Assembly (NCBI RefSeq): GCF_027595985.1
Contig: NC_073312.1
Location: 10,025,426-10,089,425, forward strand
Length of the DNA stretch: 64,000 nucleotides
Direction of reading: 5' to 3'
Source of the DNA: Sorex araneus
Lineage: Eukaryota > Chordata > Mammalia > Eulipotyphla > Soricidae
Positions 9,710-22,234 of this stretch are shown here, piece after piece; the stretch's first letter is position 1, and each line of letters starts with the position of its first letter. The position numbers and the translations under genes were made by a program. The notes beneath the pieces were generated by a model that worked only from the letters and a program-made list of their open reading frames with translations, had not been told where the DNA came from and searched no databases.

Positions 9710-9892
9710 GCCTGGGGCAATAGTACACTGGATAGGGCCCTTGCCTTGTACACGGCTGGCCCGGGTTCCACCCCGGGCATCCCATATTGTCCCCTGAGTC
9801 TGCCAGTAGTGATCCCTGAGCTCTAAGCCTGGAGTAAGTCTGAGCACAGCTGAGTGTAGCAAAAAAGGAAGAAAAAAAACACAGAGGGAAGA
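9710..9892 (+). mobile_element. SOR-type SINE, unit 3 of tandem
   Basis: Preceded by AGATCTGAGTCCAGG (9695-9709). More diverged than units 1 and 2. Confidence 0.9.
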
Positions 9893-9907
9893 AAATCTGA
9901 GTCTAGG

Positions 9908-10052
9908 CATTAGGTTCTAAAGTGCATACAAGAGGTCCAAGTTCGATTCCTGAGCACTGCCAGGAGTAACCTCTGAACACCGAGTCAGTGTAGCCCCTGA
10001 GCGCCACCAGCCGTGGCCCAAAACACAAATAAGCAAAGCAAACAAAATGATG
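9908..10052 (+). mobile_element. SOR-type SINE, unit 4 of tandem (degenerate)
   Basis: Preceded by AAATCTGAGTCTAGG (9893-9907). The 5' half is poorly preserved, but box B AGTTCGATTCC and the 3' body remain. Confidence 0.75.
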
Positions 10053-10199
10053 AAAGTCCAAAGCCTCTTACCAAATTGAGTATTCTACCTATCATAGCAC
10101 CCATTTGTTGGTTCAGAAAAGAATGAGAGATCAAAATCAATGCTGTTTCCTTCCAGTAGATTAACTTCTCCTTTTGAGCAGGAAGGGAATCTAATGACA

Positions 10200-10525
10200 G
10201 CTCTTCCTCTGCTTTGCTCTCCTTGGTAACATGATGCAGTTATGGCAGAGGGAGGAGCTTGAGGAGACAGAGGAGAAGGTCACAGCGGGGGCAGGGAAGC
10301 AGGAAGATCTGTGAAGGTTAGACTCTCCCACTGTCAAGCTGCTACCAATACCATCCAGTAGAAACTTTGGAAGCGAAATGCCAAGTTGGAAGGGGGAGAC
10401 ACACTGGGGATCTTGGGGGGCAGGTACACCGGTGGTAGAATTATGTAAAGGGAAACCTTCATTAGCAATGTTGTACATCGCAGCACCTCAATCAATGAAA
10501 CTTTGGAAAAAAATAAAAGCGAAAA
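10200..10525 (+). mobile_element. Diverged LINE 3' end
   Basis: Layout resembles the copy at 50.33-50.7 kb: GGGGAGACACACTGGGGA, GTACACCGGTGGTAGAAT, AATGTTGTACATCGC, CAATGAAACTTTGG, then AAAATAAAA. Low sequence identity makes the family assignment tentative. Confidence 0.45.
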
Positions 10526-10917
10526 GGAAAGCTGCCAGCAGTCTCCATGCTCCCAAATGTAGTCCCCAGGAACAAGAGGCTTACAGTTCCATCCCCCGGA
10601 CAAAAGTTGGAGGGACTGTGGCTGAGAGAGTCTCATTCTGGAATTTGGAGTCAGACCACAGCATCATGTTTATCTGTTTAGCACTTGTCAGTGTGATGGG
10701 GCTATGGGTGAAGTTCCAGTGGCAGCCAGCCTGCAGGCGGACAATGACAGAGGAGGGACCAAGTGGCCATGAGCAGAAAGTCAACCCAGACCCTATTTTC
10801 TAAATCCAAGTCATGGTCCCTTAAAACAACAGACTTGGAACTTCCTGTCCTTGGCGTCCATCACATCCCCTGAGACCCTCTAGAAATGTCATTTCTATTC
10901 CTAAAATTTTGTTTCCC

Positions 10918-11340
10918 AGGTGCTATAACTAACTACCACAGGCTGAGGGGCTTAAAACAAGAAAACTTTAATCTTTCACAGTTCAAAAGCCAGAAATCCA
11001 GTGCAAGGCCATGTTCTGACAGACAAATCTAGGGAAGAATTCTTCTTTGCTTCTTCTAACTTCTGGTGCTTCTGGGATCTGTCACTTTAATCTCTGCTGA
11101 ACTCTTTTATTTCGCCTCTCCTTAGAGTTTCTTTTTCTAAGGACACTTGTCATCAGATTCAGGGTCCACTTGCTTTATTCAGGATGGCACTACAACTAAA
11201 TCCCAGTTTTCAAAAACGTTAAGTTACTATCCAAGGACAGGCATTTCCAATACCTCTCAATACCTGTTAGGATGTTCATGTACCTTCGGTTGGGCTGGGA
11301 TGGGTGCGGGGCACCATCCAACTCTTACAATTCACCAGAC
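10918..11340 (-). mobile_element. MLT1-type (ERVL-MaLR) LTR remnant
   Basis: Antisense MLT1 end: GCTATAACTAACTACCACAG, GGGGCTTAAAACAAGAAAAC, TTCACAGTTCAAAAGCCAG, and later AAGGACACTTGTCATCAGAT. Ancient and non-coding. Confidence 0.7.
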
Positions 11341-13448
11341 CCTAAAATAAGTTTGCAAAGATCCCCGATTAACCTTGCAAAGTTTGAATTATCAGTGGAG
11401 GCCCAGTTTGCAACACCAACTCTTCATAGATTCTAAAGGGTGGGGTCATGAAGAAAAGGCAATTTTCATCCAGAGAATTTCATGGTTGGTTGTTTCTGAA
11501 TATGTCAGAAAGAATTCCAGCCTTGGTCTGTCACATCTGACGTCAAAGCATGGGTGGGCACTCACAGGGAGCAGCCTTCAAGGACAAGCCCCCCAAAAAG
11601 GTTTCTCTTGATATGTCTTGTCTCAGTCATTTTCCACCTCACTCCAAAGGAAGGATTTCATTTCAGCGGCTTCCCCTGCCTCTCCCCCGTGACCTCCTAA
11701 TCTCCATCATCCCCCTCTTTGCCCCTGGGATCTTTCCCTCCCTCATCTGGGAGACCTGGGAGCATGGAGCTCAGTTCGAGATCACTGTGGTCCCTTTACT
11801 CTTCTTCATGTGACTCTACCTACACAGTTCCCCAGGTCAGTCACCAAAATGTCCTCCTCAGGTGCCCTTGCTCCTGAGCCATTGTTTGGCAAGACCAGCC
11901 TGCTTGCCCTTTCTGGTTTCCTCTAACCTGGCCATCGCTGGGTCAGGCCTGCATTATCTCCATTCTGCAGTCCATCAGCTCTTCCTGCCACCGCCACCAC
12001 TCTGCCACCACCACTAAATTTAACCTTGTTCCTTTGCTGTCAACTCTGAGATGACCCCCTTGAACTTGAATAGTGGTTTTCAAAATGTGTCTGGAGGACC
12101 CGCACTTCTATTTAGTGGCTGCTGTTGGGGTTTTAAGGGATCAAATGAAAAACAGTCCACTGGGTTTTAAACAAATAGACCCGGGCGGAGGGAAACAAGA
12201 GTCCCCTTAATTATTACTGATAAACTTGCATTGGAAGTATACAGCTAATCCACACGTTGGGATCCACCAAATTGAGGTCACTTCAGTTGCTCAACCCACA
12301 TCAGAAATCTAAACCTAAGTTAGCCTACACTAATGGGAAATGCTTGTCAGGGAAACCTACCAGGCACCAACCCACCACAACCCCCCAACTTAGCCAGTTC
12401 GTCCTATGCTAGGAAACAGACAGTAGATCTTCCAGGGATCACTTGAGCCATGCAGGCGGCTCTCTCCTGGGAGGCTCAGTCTTGTCTCAAACCCCACAGG
12501 AAAGATGCTCATGAACCCTTGGATCTCACCCCACCTGTCATTCGTTCTCCCTTGGATGAAGGACCTCAAACTCATCACTATTGTCTCCACTCTGTCATTT
12601 GACAGAAGGCCCTTCCCTGTCACCCTTCCTTGTCATGGATTAAGCCGTACATATCGGAGCATCACAAGCATTCCTCCTTCTTGAGGAGGGATTGCTCTGG
12701 GGGGGGGGGGCAGTTTCCAGGTTCTGAGTAGCAGCAAAGGAATGATGCAAACCCTGAGGTAAGTCTCTGGTCAGAGTTGTCCGACAGCCTTTCCCAAGTG
12801 CGTCCCATGGAGTGGGAACCTGATCAAGAGGTGAGCTGAGGTGAAAGTGTTCAGGGCTTAGATGCCTTCAGAGAAAACTGCACTGCAGCCCTCCTTGACC
12901 CTGCATGGCTCATAAGCACGGAAGCCGGTTCCAGGCCTGCAGTGAGGTGGTCACATGGGCTTATCTGAGTCTAGGCCACAAGCTCCTGAATGAGTGAATT
13001 AAAGCCTTCAGGAATGCACAATGCTTATATCTGCAGGCCGGGTAAACTTCAGGCCAAATGAGGCAGCCAGTCTCTCTCTGCCCTAGGGACGAGGGAACGC
13101 TACAGCTTCCTCTCCAGTGTTTTTACTAGTGCCATGTGGGGGAGCCACACAGTCGGGCAGAAACCCCAATTTTGTTCCCAGGTGGGACAAAGTGTGTGGG
13201 ATTCTTACTGAGGGAAAAAGGAGAACGAGGTCACGGTCAAGTGAAAGGGTCAGGAGGGCCAGTGTCAGGTGGAGCCGGGCAAAAGCCAGTAAAAGCTCAG
13301 TTTATCCTTCCCAACATAATACTCTTCTTCTCGCTGGTTTCCTTGGATATTGTTAGTTCAACCCAGTTGGCTCCATCCGAGGGCTCAGCCTGCTGAAGGA
13401 GGATAGTCGCAGCTTCTTAGTCAGTGGCAGAAAAGGACTGGAGTCCTT
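11341..13448. other. Non-genic stretch, few repeats
   Basis: About 2 kb with no SINE. A hAT-like end (AGTGGTTTTCAAAATGTG) occurs near 12073 and a G run near 12700. Short frames on both strands match nothing known. No splice-bounded coding pattern was seen. Confidence 0.4.
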
Positions 13449-13630
13449 GGGGCTGGAGCGATAGCACAGCAGGGAGGGCGTTTGCCTTGCAAATGGCCAA
13501 CCCGGCCTCAGTTCCCACATCCCATATGGTACCCCGAGCACCACCAGGAGCAATTCCTGAGTGTAGAGTCAGGAGTAACCCCTGGGCATCACCGGGTGTG
13601 ACCCAAAAAGCAAATTTAAAAAAAAAAAAG
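13449..13630 (+). mobile_element. SOR-type SINE
   Basis: Head GGGGCTGGAGCGATAGCAC is intact, box B is mutated (CCTCAGTTCCC), with an A-rich tail. Confidence 0.93.
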
Positions 13631-15524
13631 GAAGAAAAATTTCAGTCCAGTTAAGAGCACTCCAGTTATGTCAACTTTTCACATGACCTCTGAACTCTGA
13701 AGCAAAGGGCAGGGGAAGGGAGCCAGGCTAGGCCATTTGTGGTGGTTTTGTGGTTAAGAATCACATGGTGACCTTTGTGACGTAGATCTGGAGAAAAGTT
13801 TCAGCGTGGAAGAATCCTGACCTTCCTTTCACATTGAAACCATGAGTCTATGTGGTTCACCAGAAGACAGGAGAGGAGAAAGACCTATGGTGGGGGAAAG
13901 TGCCTTGGGCCAAAGACAATCTCTCTCCTCTGCTTTCACACTGGAGGGCCCTGGGTTTGAGGAGTTAGTACTGCGCTTAGCGCATGTCTTACAAGATTCC
14001 AGAGTCCAGTATTAGATCTCTGGCACCACACAGCCCACCGAGCACCAAGAAACACAGCTCCAGAGGCCCCCAAAGCACTGTTGGTGGGGTGGTCCAGGTA
14101 GATTAACACCATATCTTCCGGCCCTAGCATTGAATTGCCAGCCCAGTTGGCCAAGAGTTGTTGGGAATGTCCCCTGGGTATTGCTTGATATTCTCCCCAC
14201 CCCTAAATAAATTAGAAAATGAAATGGGCTCAGCCAGGAGCTAGCTGGGTGCATGCCTGGTGTACTGTACACCTGAGTTTTATCCCCAGCATTGCTGGCC
14301 TCCCACCCCAGAACTCTCAGGACCCAGCAGGTGTCACTACAAGCCCCATTAGCCAAAATCAAGCCCACACCTTCAGGCTCCCAAATACTGCTGGAGCAGC
14401 CGCCCATCCACCATCACAGACCTTTGACGTAAGGAACATCAAAGAAGAAAAGTCTGCCCAGTTAGCAGTTTTGTGGAAGGATTGTACACTCATCAGTTTA
14501 GGGGACACTCTTAATTACTCACTCTGATGGGAATGGCTATAAAAAGGCATGTGGTCTAAAAGGGGCAGGATCGATAGCCTTAGCCAGCTCTTGAACTGTC
14601 TGCAGTCCAAAAATATTTTGGACTGAGCCAGGAAGTGAGGTAGTGAGGGGGGAAACATCAGAAATACATAAGCTTTTTTCAATAGATCCAACGTTTTCAG
14701 AGGACATAAGGTAACCAGGAGTGGTTGAAGAACAAACGGCTTCAGAGAAAGTGAATAAAATTCACTTGGGGGCTGAATGATATCAATGAATATAATAATC
14801 ATCAAAGTTCTCCTTAAGTTCGCATGAGAAAAACATGGCCAGACATGCGCCTTCCAGTGGTAATAGTGGTAAATGTGTGTTCTTCTACCTGCAGAGCCTA
14901 TAGATACTAAATGCATCTGAATCATTTACTCAATACACTGAATTCCTGCAGCGGAGCTATAGAGGATGGAAGACAGTTACTCCCCGCCCTCAGAAAGCAC
15001 AGTCTAAGCAGAATGAGAAGCATATTAGAAAATGAAGGATAATATGGAGTAACAGAGTCTAAGACTGTGACCTTTGAGCCCACAACAGTGACGGTCCAAA
15101 GAGGGGCCGTCAGAATGCCTGGAGAGGGATGGGGACTCTTCAAGAAGAAAATAGGAGTAAAGCAGGAAGGCGGGCACTTCCTTATAAGAGAATTCGGGCA
15201 AAAACCCAGATATAAAGTCTCTGGACTGATAATGGTCAAGATTGATGAGAGTAGGAAAGGGGAGAGAAAGCATAAAAAAATGAGGATCGAGAGATAGAGG
15301 AGTCACTCGATGATGCACCAGGAGGATGCTGTTCAACATAGAAATGTGCTAGACAGATGCAGTTCCTGCCTTCATGGAGTTAGCTTTCTGATGGGAAGAG
15401 ACAGAATCAACAGGTGAGTAAAAAATAGAGGGTTAATAAGGGAATAGTCAGGCGGAGTGAAACAGTGATGGGTCTGTGAGTAGCTCAGAAGCAGGATCTG
15501 GGATGATGCTCATTACCTTATGAT
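13631..15524. other. Non-genic stretch with very old SINE traces
   Basis: Weak SOR-like text at about 13960-14070 and 14240-14390. AT-rich unique sequence elsewhere. Two matches to an old mammalian repeat (about 14970-15060 and 15340-15400, the latter GTTCCTGCCTTCATGGAGTT). Confidence 0.4.
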
Positions 15525-15539
15525 TACCTGGTGGCTTTT

Positions 15540-15713
15540 TTTTTTTTTTGCTTTTTGGGTCACACCCAGGGATGCTCAGGGGTTACTTCTGGCTTAGCAC
15601 TCAGGAATTGCTCCTGGCAGTGCTTGGGGGACCATATGGGATGCCGGGGATCGAACCCAGGTCGGCCGCGTGCAAGGCAAACGCCCTACCCGCTGTGCTA
15701 TCGCTCCGGCCCC
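15540..15713 (-). mobile_element. SOR-type SINE with 15-base target duplication
   Basis: Complete antisense copy. TACCTGGTGGCTTTT flanks it at 15525-15539 and 15714-15728. Confidence 0.96.
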
Positions 15714-15868
15714 TACCTGGTGGCTTTTAAAGACATGAAGGATAAAAGGAAACCAAGGCATATAAAACTTAAGTTGGGAGAGAACAGGAATGGAATACAT
15801 GATGGAAAAAAAAAGAATTAAAAAGAAATGATAAACACGACATCTACTCATTATTCTTAAGATAGTGA

Positions 15869-16052
15869 GGAACCAGAGAGTTAGTACAGTGAGTAAGGCA
15901 CTCACCTTGCAAGCAACAGACCCAAATTCAATCCCCAGCACCACCTACGGTCCCCTGAGCTGCATCAGGAGTGATCCCCAAACACAAAGCCAGGAGTAAG
16001 TCCTGAGCACTGCTGAGTGTGACCTTAATCTCCCCCACCCCAATAAAAAATT
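15869..16052 (+). mobile_element. Old SOR-type SINE
   Basis: Diverged head (GAGTTAGTACAGTGAGTAAG), box B AATTCAATCCC and body present. Confidence 0.8.
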
Positions 16053-16069
16053 AAAAGAATATATTTTAG

Positions 16070-16250
16070 GGGGCTGGAGTGATAGCACAGCGGGTAGGGC
16101 GTTTGCCTTGCACGCGGCCAACCTGGGTTCGAATCCCAGCATCCCATATGGTCCCCTGAGCACCGCCAGGGGTAATTCCTGAGTGCAGAGCCAGGAGTAA
16201 CCCCTGTGCATCGCCAGGTGTGACCCAAAAAGCAAAAAAAAAAAAAAAAA
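16070..16250 (+). mobile_element. SOR-type SINE with target duplication
   Basis: Full-length copy. GAATATATTTTAG flanks it (16057-16069 and 16251-16263). It landed in the A-rich end of the preceding old copy. Confidence 0.95.
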
Positions 16251-16289
16251 GAATATATTTTAGCATTTATTTGTAGATTCTGTTTTATT

Positions 16290-16490
16290 TATTTGTGGAG
16301 GTAGGTCACACCCACAGATGCCCAGGTCAGCTATGTGCAAGGCAAATATATTAACTGTTGTACGGCAGCATTAGGAAAGATGAGTAAGGAGAGGCTGCTA
16401 AAATCTCAGGACTGGGATGAATGGAGACTTTACTGGTGCTCATCCAAGTAAATCAATGAACAACGGGATGACAGCGATACAGTGATCTGG
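16290..16490. mobile_element. Old SOR-type (-) and second-body (+) SINE fragments
   Basis: An antisense SOR piece (about 16290-16365) adjoins a sense second-body piece (GAATGGAGACTTTACTGGTG, then CAACGGGATGACAGCGA). Confidence 0.6.
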
Positions 16491-18767
16491 TTGGGTATTT
16501 TTTTCCAGTCATATCATAATAAAGGATGAAGGCAGCATAAACACATTGTAATACACAAACACACACACACACATATATACATATATAGATACATCCTCCA
16601 AAATTTACCTCCCATTCACTCTTTGGAAGTACCTAGAAAATGCTCTCTATCAAGGTGCAGGGTAAAAGGAAGAGGAAAACATGAAAAACAAGAGAAAGCA
16701 AATCACAATGTGGAAGAGAAATGAGGGGAATCAAAATTGGTGGCAGAAGGATTCTGGATGGCACAAGGTACCAGATGCGTAGCATGACTATGTAGAGGGG
16801 AATTCCTCAGAAGACTCTAAAAGGGATATTTTTATAAAAACTATGTGAGCTTGGGTTTGAATTATTACTAAATACTTAGAGAACTGTTAGACATAAAGAC
16901 GGTATCCCCAAAGAAGAGGGAAGAATTTAAACAGAAAAGGACAAGTAATCACAGTTTACTATGCAAGTCAACCCTGAACAGTTACATAAGATTTCAATCA
17001 TATTCTAGGAAAATATTAATCTAATGGTAGACTAAATTTTAATGAAGAAATAGGAGATAAAGACACAAATACTATTCTGTATCAAGACTTCAATAGATAA
17101 TAATTAAAGCTGAAAAATCAAAATTGTCAACATAAGCACTTTAAGTAACAACATAGTAGGAATATAAAAGGATTTCCTCAGTTTTATTAAGGGCATATAC
17201 CTCAAACCCACAACTAACATCATATTTCGTAGGGAAAGACTAATTGCTTTTCTGCTGAGACTAGGAAGAATAAAAGAATGTCTGTTTCTGCCAGATCTGC
17301 TCACGTGGTACTAGGATCTTAGGATTATTTGTATTAACATTGATTAGGTATTCCAGTTTGTGAACATCAGAGGCATTGAGATCAGAAGGGAAGAAATAAA
17401 ATGATGTCTGCAGATGAAAAGAGATTGTATTATCACGTATAAAGCAAATCACAAGGAACCCACTTGAAAATTTTAAAATAAGAAACAAATTTTACAGTGT
17501 GGGAAGATACAAGAGCAGTATGAAAATCAGTTGTAGCTCTATATTCTAGCAATGAACATAACAAAAATGAAATAATAAATCAATACTATTTATAATAGCA
17601 CAAAAGAATAAAAAAGCCCTTTAGAGTATATTTAACAAGCTTGGTGCAGTGGAAAGTATAAAGTATTATGGGAAGGAGCCAAAGATGATCTAAATAAATA
17701 GGACAATATCCTCTACTCAGATCATTAAACTTAACATTGTTAGTATGATAATTATTCCCCCAACTGATTGACGGACCAATGAAATCCCTAACAAAATCCC
17801 AATTGCCTTTTTGGCAGAAATTGACAGGCTGATATTAAAAAATTCCTATGAAAATATAAGGGACATATAATAATCAAAATCGTCCTGAAAGAGATCAAAG
17901 TTGGAAGTCTCACACTTCCTGACTTCAAAATCTACTACAAAGCTAAGTTAATCAAGACAGTGTGTTACTTGCATAAGGACAGACATGTGGATCAATAGAA
18001 CAGAATTTAGTATCCAGAAATAAACTCCTACATTTATGGCCAATTGATTTTTGAAAAGGGTACAAGATAATTCAATTGGGAAAGAACAGCCTTTTCAATA
18101 AATAGTATGGGGGCCAGTGGATATCTGCAAGCAAAAAATAAAGTTATATACCATAAACACAAATGAATTAAAAAGGAATTTAGATATAAATGTAAAATTT
18201 GAATGTATAAAAATTTCAAGAATAAAACATATGAATAAATGACAAACTTGATTAGGTAATAGTGTCTTACATATAACACCAAAAGCTAAAGCAACATATA
18301 TGTGTATGTATACATGTGTATATGTATTTGAGTTCATCAAAATTTCAAACTTTTGTGCATCCAAGGATACCCTCTAGAAAGTGAAAAGACAATTCACAGA
18401 CTGGGAGAAAAAAATTGTGAATCAAATATGTGAGAAAAGACTTGAATCTGAAATTTATAAAGAACTTTCAGAACCTACATATAATAAAAAGACAAGCAGC
18501 CCAATTTAAAAACCAGCAAAAGATTTGATGACATTAACCAATAAGTATCATCATTAGATTTTTAAACTACGTCTAAACCATCAAAAAGGCATTACTTTAC
18601 ACCAATTAGGATGGCTAAAATCAAATGACAAGTAGAGAAGCAAAAGAGAAGAAATTGGAATTCTCACACCTCGTTCTTAGGAATATAAAATGGTGCAGCA
18701 CCTTTAAAAAATCTGTCAGTTAATCTAACATATGAACCAGTGGGGAGGAAGGGGGAGAGTAAGAGAG

Positions 18768-18768
<1 letters not shown>

Positions 18769-18808
<40 letters not shown>

Positions 18809-18945
18809 AACAGAGACAGAGACAGAAACAGAGACAGAGACAGAGACTGAGACAAAGACAAAGAGACAGAGACAGAGAGAGAAAGAGTATGTGAGAGAGG
18901 AGAGAGAGAGAGAGGGAGAAAGGGAAGGAGTGAGGAAGAGAAATA
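18769..18945 (+). repeat. (GA)n / (GACAGA)n simple repeat inside LINE-1
   Basis: GA units with interspersed ACAGA variants. Creates spurious Arg/Glu-rich and Ser/Leu-rich frames. Confidence 0.93.
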
Positions 18946-19185
18946 TGAACTAGCAATATGGTCACATGTATGTATGCAAGAGAAATGAAAGCATATGTTC
19001 ACCCAAACACTTGTGAACATGTGTTAATAGCAACATATTCAAGTAGAAACAACGTAAATCTGCATTTTGCACAGCCACACTGTGGAATATTCTTTAGCCA
19101 TGAAAATGAAAATTCACATTCTAATAGGGAGAAACCTTGAAAATATTTGCCAAGTTCAAGAAACAAGCAAAAGAAATAATCACAC

Positions 19186-19372
19186 ATGATTTTTTTTTTT
19201 TTTGCCTTTTGGGTCACACCCGGCATTGCACAGGGGTTACTCCTGGTTCTTCACTCAGGAATTACTCCTGGGGGTGCTCAGGGGACCATATGGGATGCTG
19301 GGAATTGAACCTGGGTCGGGCACATGAAGGCAAACGCCCTACTTGCTGTGCTATGGCTCCACCTGATTTCTT
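19186..19372 (-). mobile_element. SOR-type SINE inserted in LINE-1
   Basis: Antisense copy. CACATGATTT of the LINE is repeated on both sides (about 19183 and 19385), marking the insertion. Confidence 0.92.
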
Positions 19373-19930
19373 TCCTTTTTTTTTCACATGATTTCTTTTA
19401 TTCAAACTAATCAAATATGTGGAGACAGAAAGTTATTAGAGATTGACCACAGCTGAGTTGAAAAGAAGTGAGGCAAGAGGACTAAAGGACATGGGCGTAG
19501 GATACTAAAAATGTTCTCAAATTAGACTGTGATCATGGTGACATAGCTCTGAATATCTTACAGACAAACTGATAGAACACTCTGGGCGAATTTGATGTTA
19601 TGTGGAAACTAGATCTCAGTGAAGAAGATATATAAGACTGAAAATCAAGATACTGTCAATGTTATGGTGCCACACCATGATCACCCCACACATTCGACTA
19701 GCCCAGGTCCAGTCAGCACTCTGTCAACTTGCAGTGACCTTGTCCTTGATCTTCAAAAATAAGAAGAACCCCAAAGTTCTGGCAGCTGGGTTTTAGCCAA
19801 AAGGAAAAGTAGGTCAGCAAGTGTTGTTGCCTGGCGTCTTAGACCTGACACCTTAACACCTGCCTTAAGCGTTTGCAAAGTGTGTGCAAGACTTCCCTGC
19901 TTCTGGGGAAACCCTAAAGAGCAAGCAGCA

Positions 19931-20114
19931 GGGGGCTGGAATGATAACATAGCGGGTAGGGCGTTTGCCTTGCACAGGGCCTACCCGGGTTCAAATCCCA
20001 GCATCCCATATGGTCCCCTGAGCACCGCCAGGAGTGGTTCCTGAGTGCAGAGCCAGGAATAACCCCTGTGCATCGCCAGGTGTGACCCAAAAACCAAAAA
20101 AAAAAAAATAAAAT
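19931..20114 (+). mobile_element. SOR-type SINE with 16-base target duplication
   Basis: Full-length copy. AAAGAGCAAGCAGCAG at 19916-19931 and 20115-20130. Confidence 0.96.
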
Positions 20115-20214
20115 AAAGAGCAAGCAGCAGGGGCTCTGCCAGCAGGCTACAGACTTTCGCTCTGCATAAGTTGGTTATTTAGCCCTTGGTTCTTTAGAAC
20201 AAAGAGGTGATATG

Positions 20215-20400
20215 CCTGTGCGCACCAAGCCAGACTCTGGACCCAAATCAACCTGTTTTGGAATTCTTCTCTATGACTCGGGAGCTTGACCTTGTGGAAG
20301 CTACTTAGCATCTCTGGGCCTCCATTTTTCTCTCTGTAAAATAGGACTTTTGTACTTATCAATAGCTTTATCTTAAGGTTTAGCCCATGCTCCCATGCAT
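20215..20400 (+). mobile_element. MIR SINE remnant
   Basis: Core text GCTTGACCTTGTGGAAGC, ACTTAGCATCTCTGGGCC and TCTCTGTAAAATAGG matches the ancient MIR element. Confidence 0.65.
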
Positions 20401-20935
20401 ATTAATGGTTCTTTTTTTTAAGGTTTTTAGTAGGCACTTAGGAGCGATATATAATTTTTTCCTGACTTTTATAAAATAGCATTGGCATTTTCTGCAGACG
20501 AGTATCTTATTCTCTCATTGCTGCTGTTTGATTTGGATGTGTTTCTTCTTCATTAGAGTACTGCCTTAAAACTTTGCTATGAATCACGAAACAAGAAGCT
20601 CAAACACTCGACTGTCAAGAATTTCATTACTCAACAACCATGGTTGTCGTGCTGTTTAGCAGACCCCTTTACCTCTGGACAGATTCCTTCACCTCTGTAG
20701 AGTGCAGAGGTGAAAGAGTTTGCCCAGGTAGAAAACCTCATTCTTACGATGCAAAAAGGGACAGTGAGGGAAAAGGCATTGCAAACATCTCCTGGTTCAA
20801 TATTACTTTACAAGAAACCCTCATTCCAGGGATTCTTTGCGTGTTTGAAGTCTTTGTTGCAATGCAAATACTCCCAAGGACCTACCAGTCAACAAACTAG
20901 GCAGAAAGTTCCTTTCCATACAATCTTGAAACCTT
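20401..20935. other. Non-genic stretch
   Basis: AT-rich unique sequence. No gene or repeat recognised. Confidence 0.4.
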
Positions 20936-21040
20936 CTTTCTCTGTGTCTCTCTTTCTCTCTGTCCATCTGTCTTCCCCACCTCTCTCTCTCTCTCTATCT
21001 CTTTCTCTCTCACACACACATACACATACACACACACTCA
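20936..21040 (+). repeat. (TC)n-(CA)n compound simple repeat
   Basis: Imperfect TC/TCTG units pass into CA/TACA units. Confidence 0.9.
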
Positions 21041-21394
21041 ATGACATGTGTGTGCCTATCCTTGAGATCAACAGCATCACCCCAACACTAAGTACCACCT
21101 CTTGGGACCAACACCATTCAAGTTTCAGGGAAAACTTACATCCTCAATACAAAGCTACAGGATTGGATTAACTATAGTCTGGCAGGTAGTGCTGTTCACC
21201 TCAGAGAAGGATGCTACTTCGAGGGCAGAGGGGACTTAAGTAATAGGGAGTCTTAGTAACAGAAAAGCAAATTGAGTAGTGTCAATTCCTTCCTCTCAGA
21301 CAGCACACACGTAGCTTTTCACTAAGCTCGGTAGTGTTCCTTCCAGTAGAATTCCTTCCAATGCTGAGCATCTCTTTTTTTGTGCATTCTGCCC

Positions 21395-22230
21395 TGCCCC
21401 CTGATACCCACAAATTAGCATCAGTACTGGCAGAGCTATAGGAACAGTGCAGGGGCACAGAATGCCAGTTCTGCAATTGTGTGGTCATAAGTTCGAATCA
21501 CTGGCATCCTACATGCCCTGGGTGTGATGCTGGCAATTCTGTTGTCTTTATCCCCAGTGCCAGAGATTCCTGGTTGCACCACAGCCAGGTGTGTTTAAGC
21601 ACCACAAGAAGGGGTCCCATTCTTGCAAGCATAACAGAAAGGCTATGTGTCACAGGCCAAGAAGTGTGTACGTGTGTGGGCAGTCACCGCTAGCAGCCAC
21701 AACCATAATGTGTGTGCACCTCAATTCCCTGTCGAATCCTGGCATGAGGGTAAATATAACTGAAGACATGCAAAACTTGGTGAGTACCATAGCTGAGTGT
21801 GCAAGCACCACAACAGCGGTACAAACCTCTGTGAGCACCAGAGCTAAGAAGTGGGAACATCACAGTCAGAGAGGCATCAAACCTAGTCATCACTGCAACA
21901 TCAAGAACCTTGAGGGGATGGAGGAGGAGGAGGGAGGGAATCTAAAGAAATATGTCCCTGGGCAGCTGAAAAGCATATATGATATCAAACAATTCATTTT
22001 ACTCTTGTAATTCTACATAAAACATGAATGAAGTGTGCTGAGAATGATGGTTGGGGAGATAGCTTAAGAGGATGAGCACATGTTTTACACACCAGGAGGT
22101 CTAGGGTTAGTCTCCTGTAGCTCTAACAACACAGAACTTAGACTAGCCCCAGAAACACTGGATGTGACCCCAAAACAGAGTGAGGGGGCAGAGAGGGACA
22201 AAGAGAGAGGGGAAAGCAAATGCACAAATG
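21395..22230 (+). mobile_element. Old tRNA-derived SINE copies
   Basis: Box-B-like AAGTTCGAATCACTGGC near 21490 with a long derived tail. A second copy at about 22048-22190 has GGGGAGATAGCTTAAG and GGTCTAGGGTTAGTCTCC. Both are too diverged for a subfamily call. Confidence 0.5.
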
Positions 22231-22234
22231 CTAG

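Larger units (their letters stand above)
16950..19670 (+). mobile_element. Degenerate LINE-1: ORF2 3' part and 3' UTR
   Basis: Recognisable ORF2 text: AAACCCACAACTAACATCAT, TCTATATTCTAGCAATGAAC, CTTCCTGACTTCAAAATCTA, GATCAATAGAACAGAAT, CAATTGATTTTTGAAAAGGG and CAAATGACAAGTAGAGAAGC. The 3' UTR follows (CACTGTGGAATATTCTTTAG). All frames are broken, so it is dead. A (GA)n tract and a young SINE interrupt it. Start and end are approximate. Confidence 0.85.

Noticed and set aside
9295..9780. Repeated minus-strand frames with MGCWESNPG or LLAVLRGPYGM motifs here and at many other places
   Set aside because: These are antisense translations of SOR SINEs, repeated at each copy. Not a gene family.
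9326..10052. CRISPR-like regular spacing of a short repeat
   Set aside because: The spacers are homologous SINEs, not unique sequences, and the genome is mammalian.
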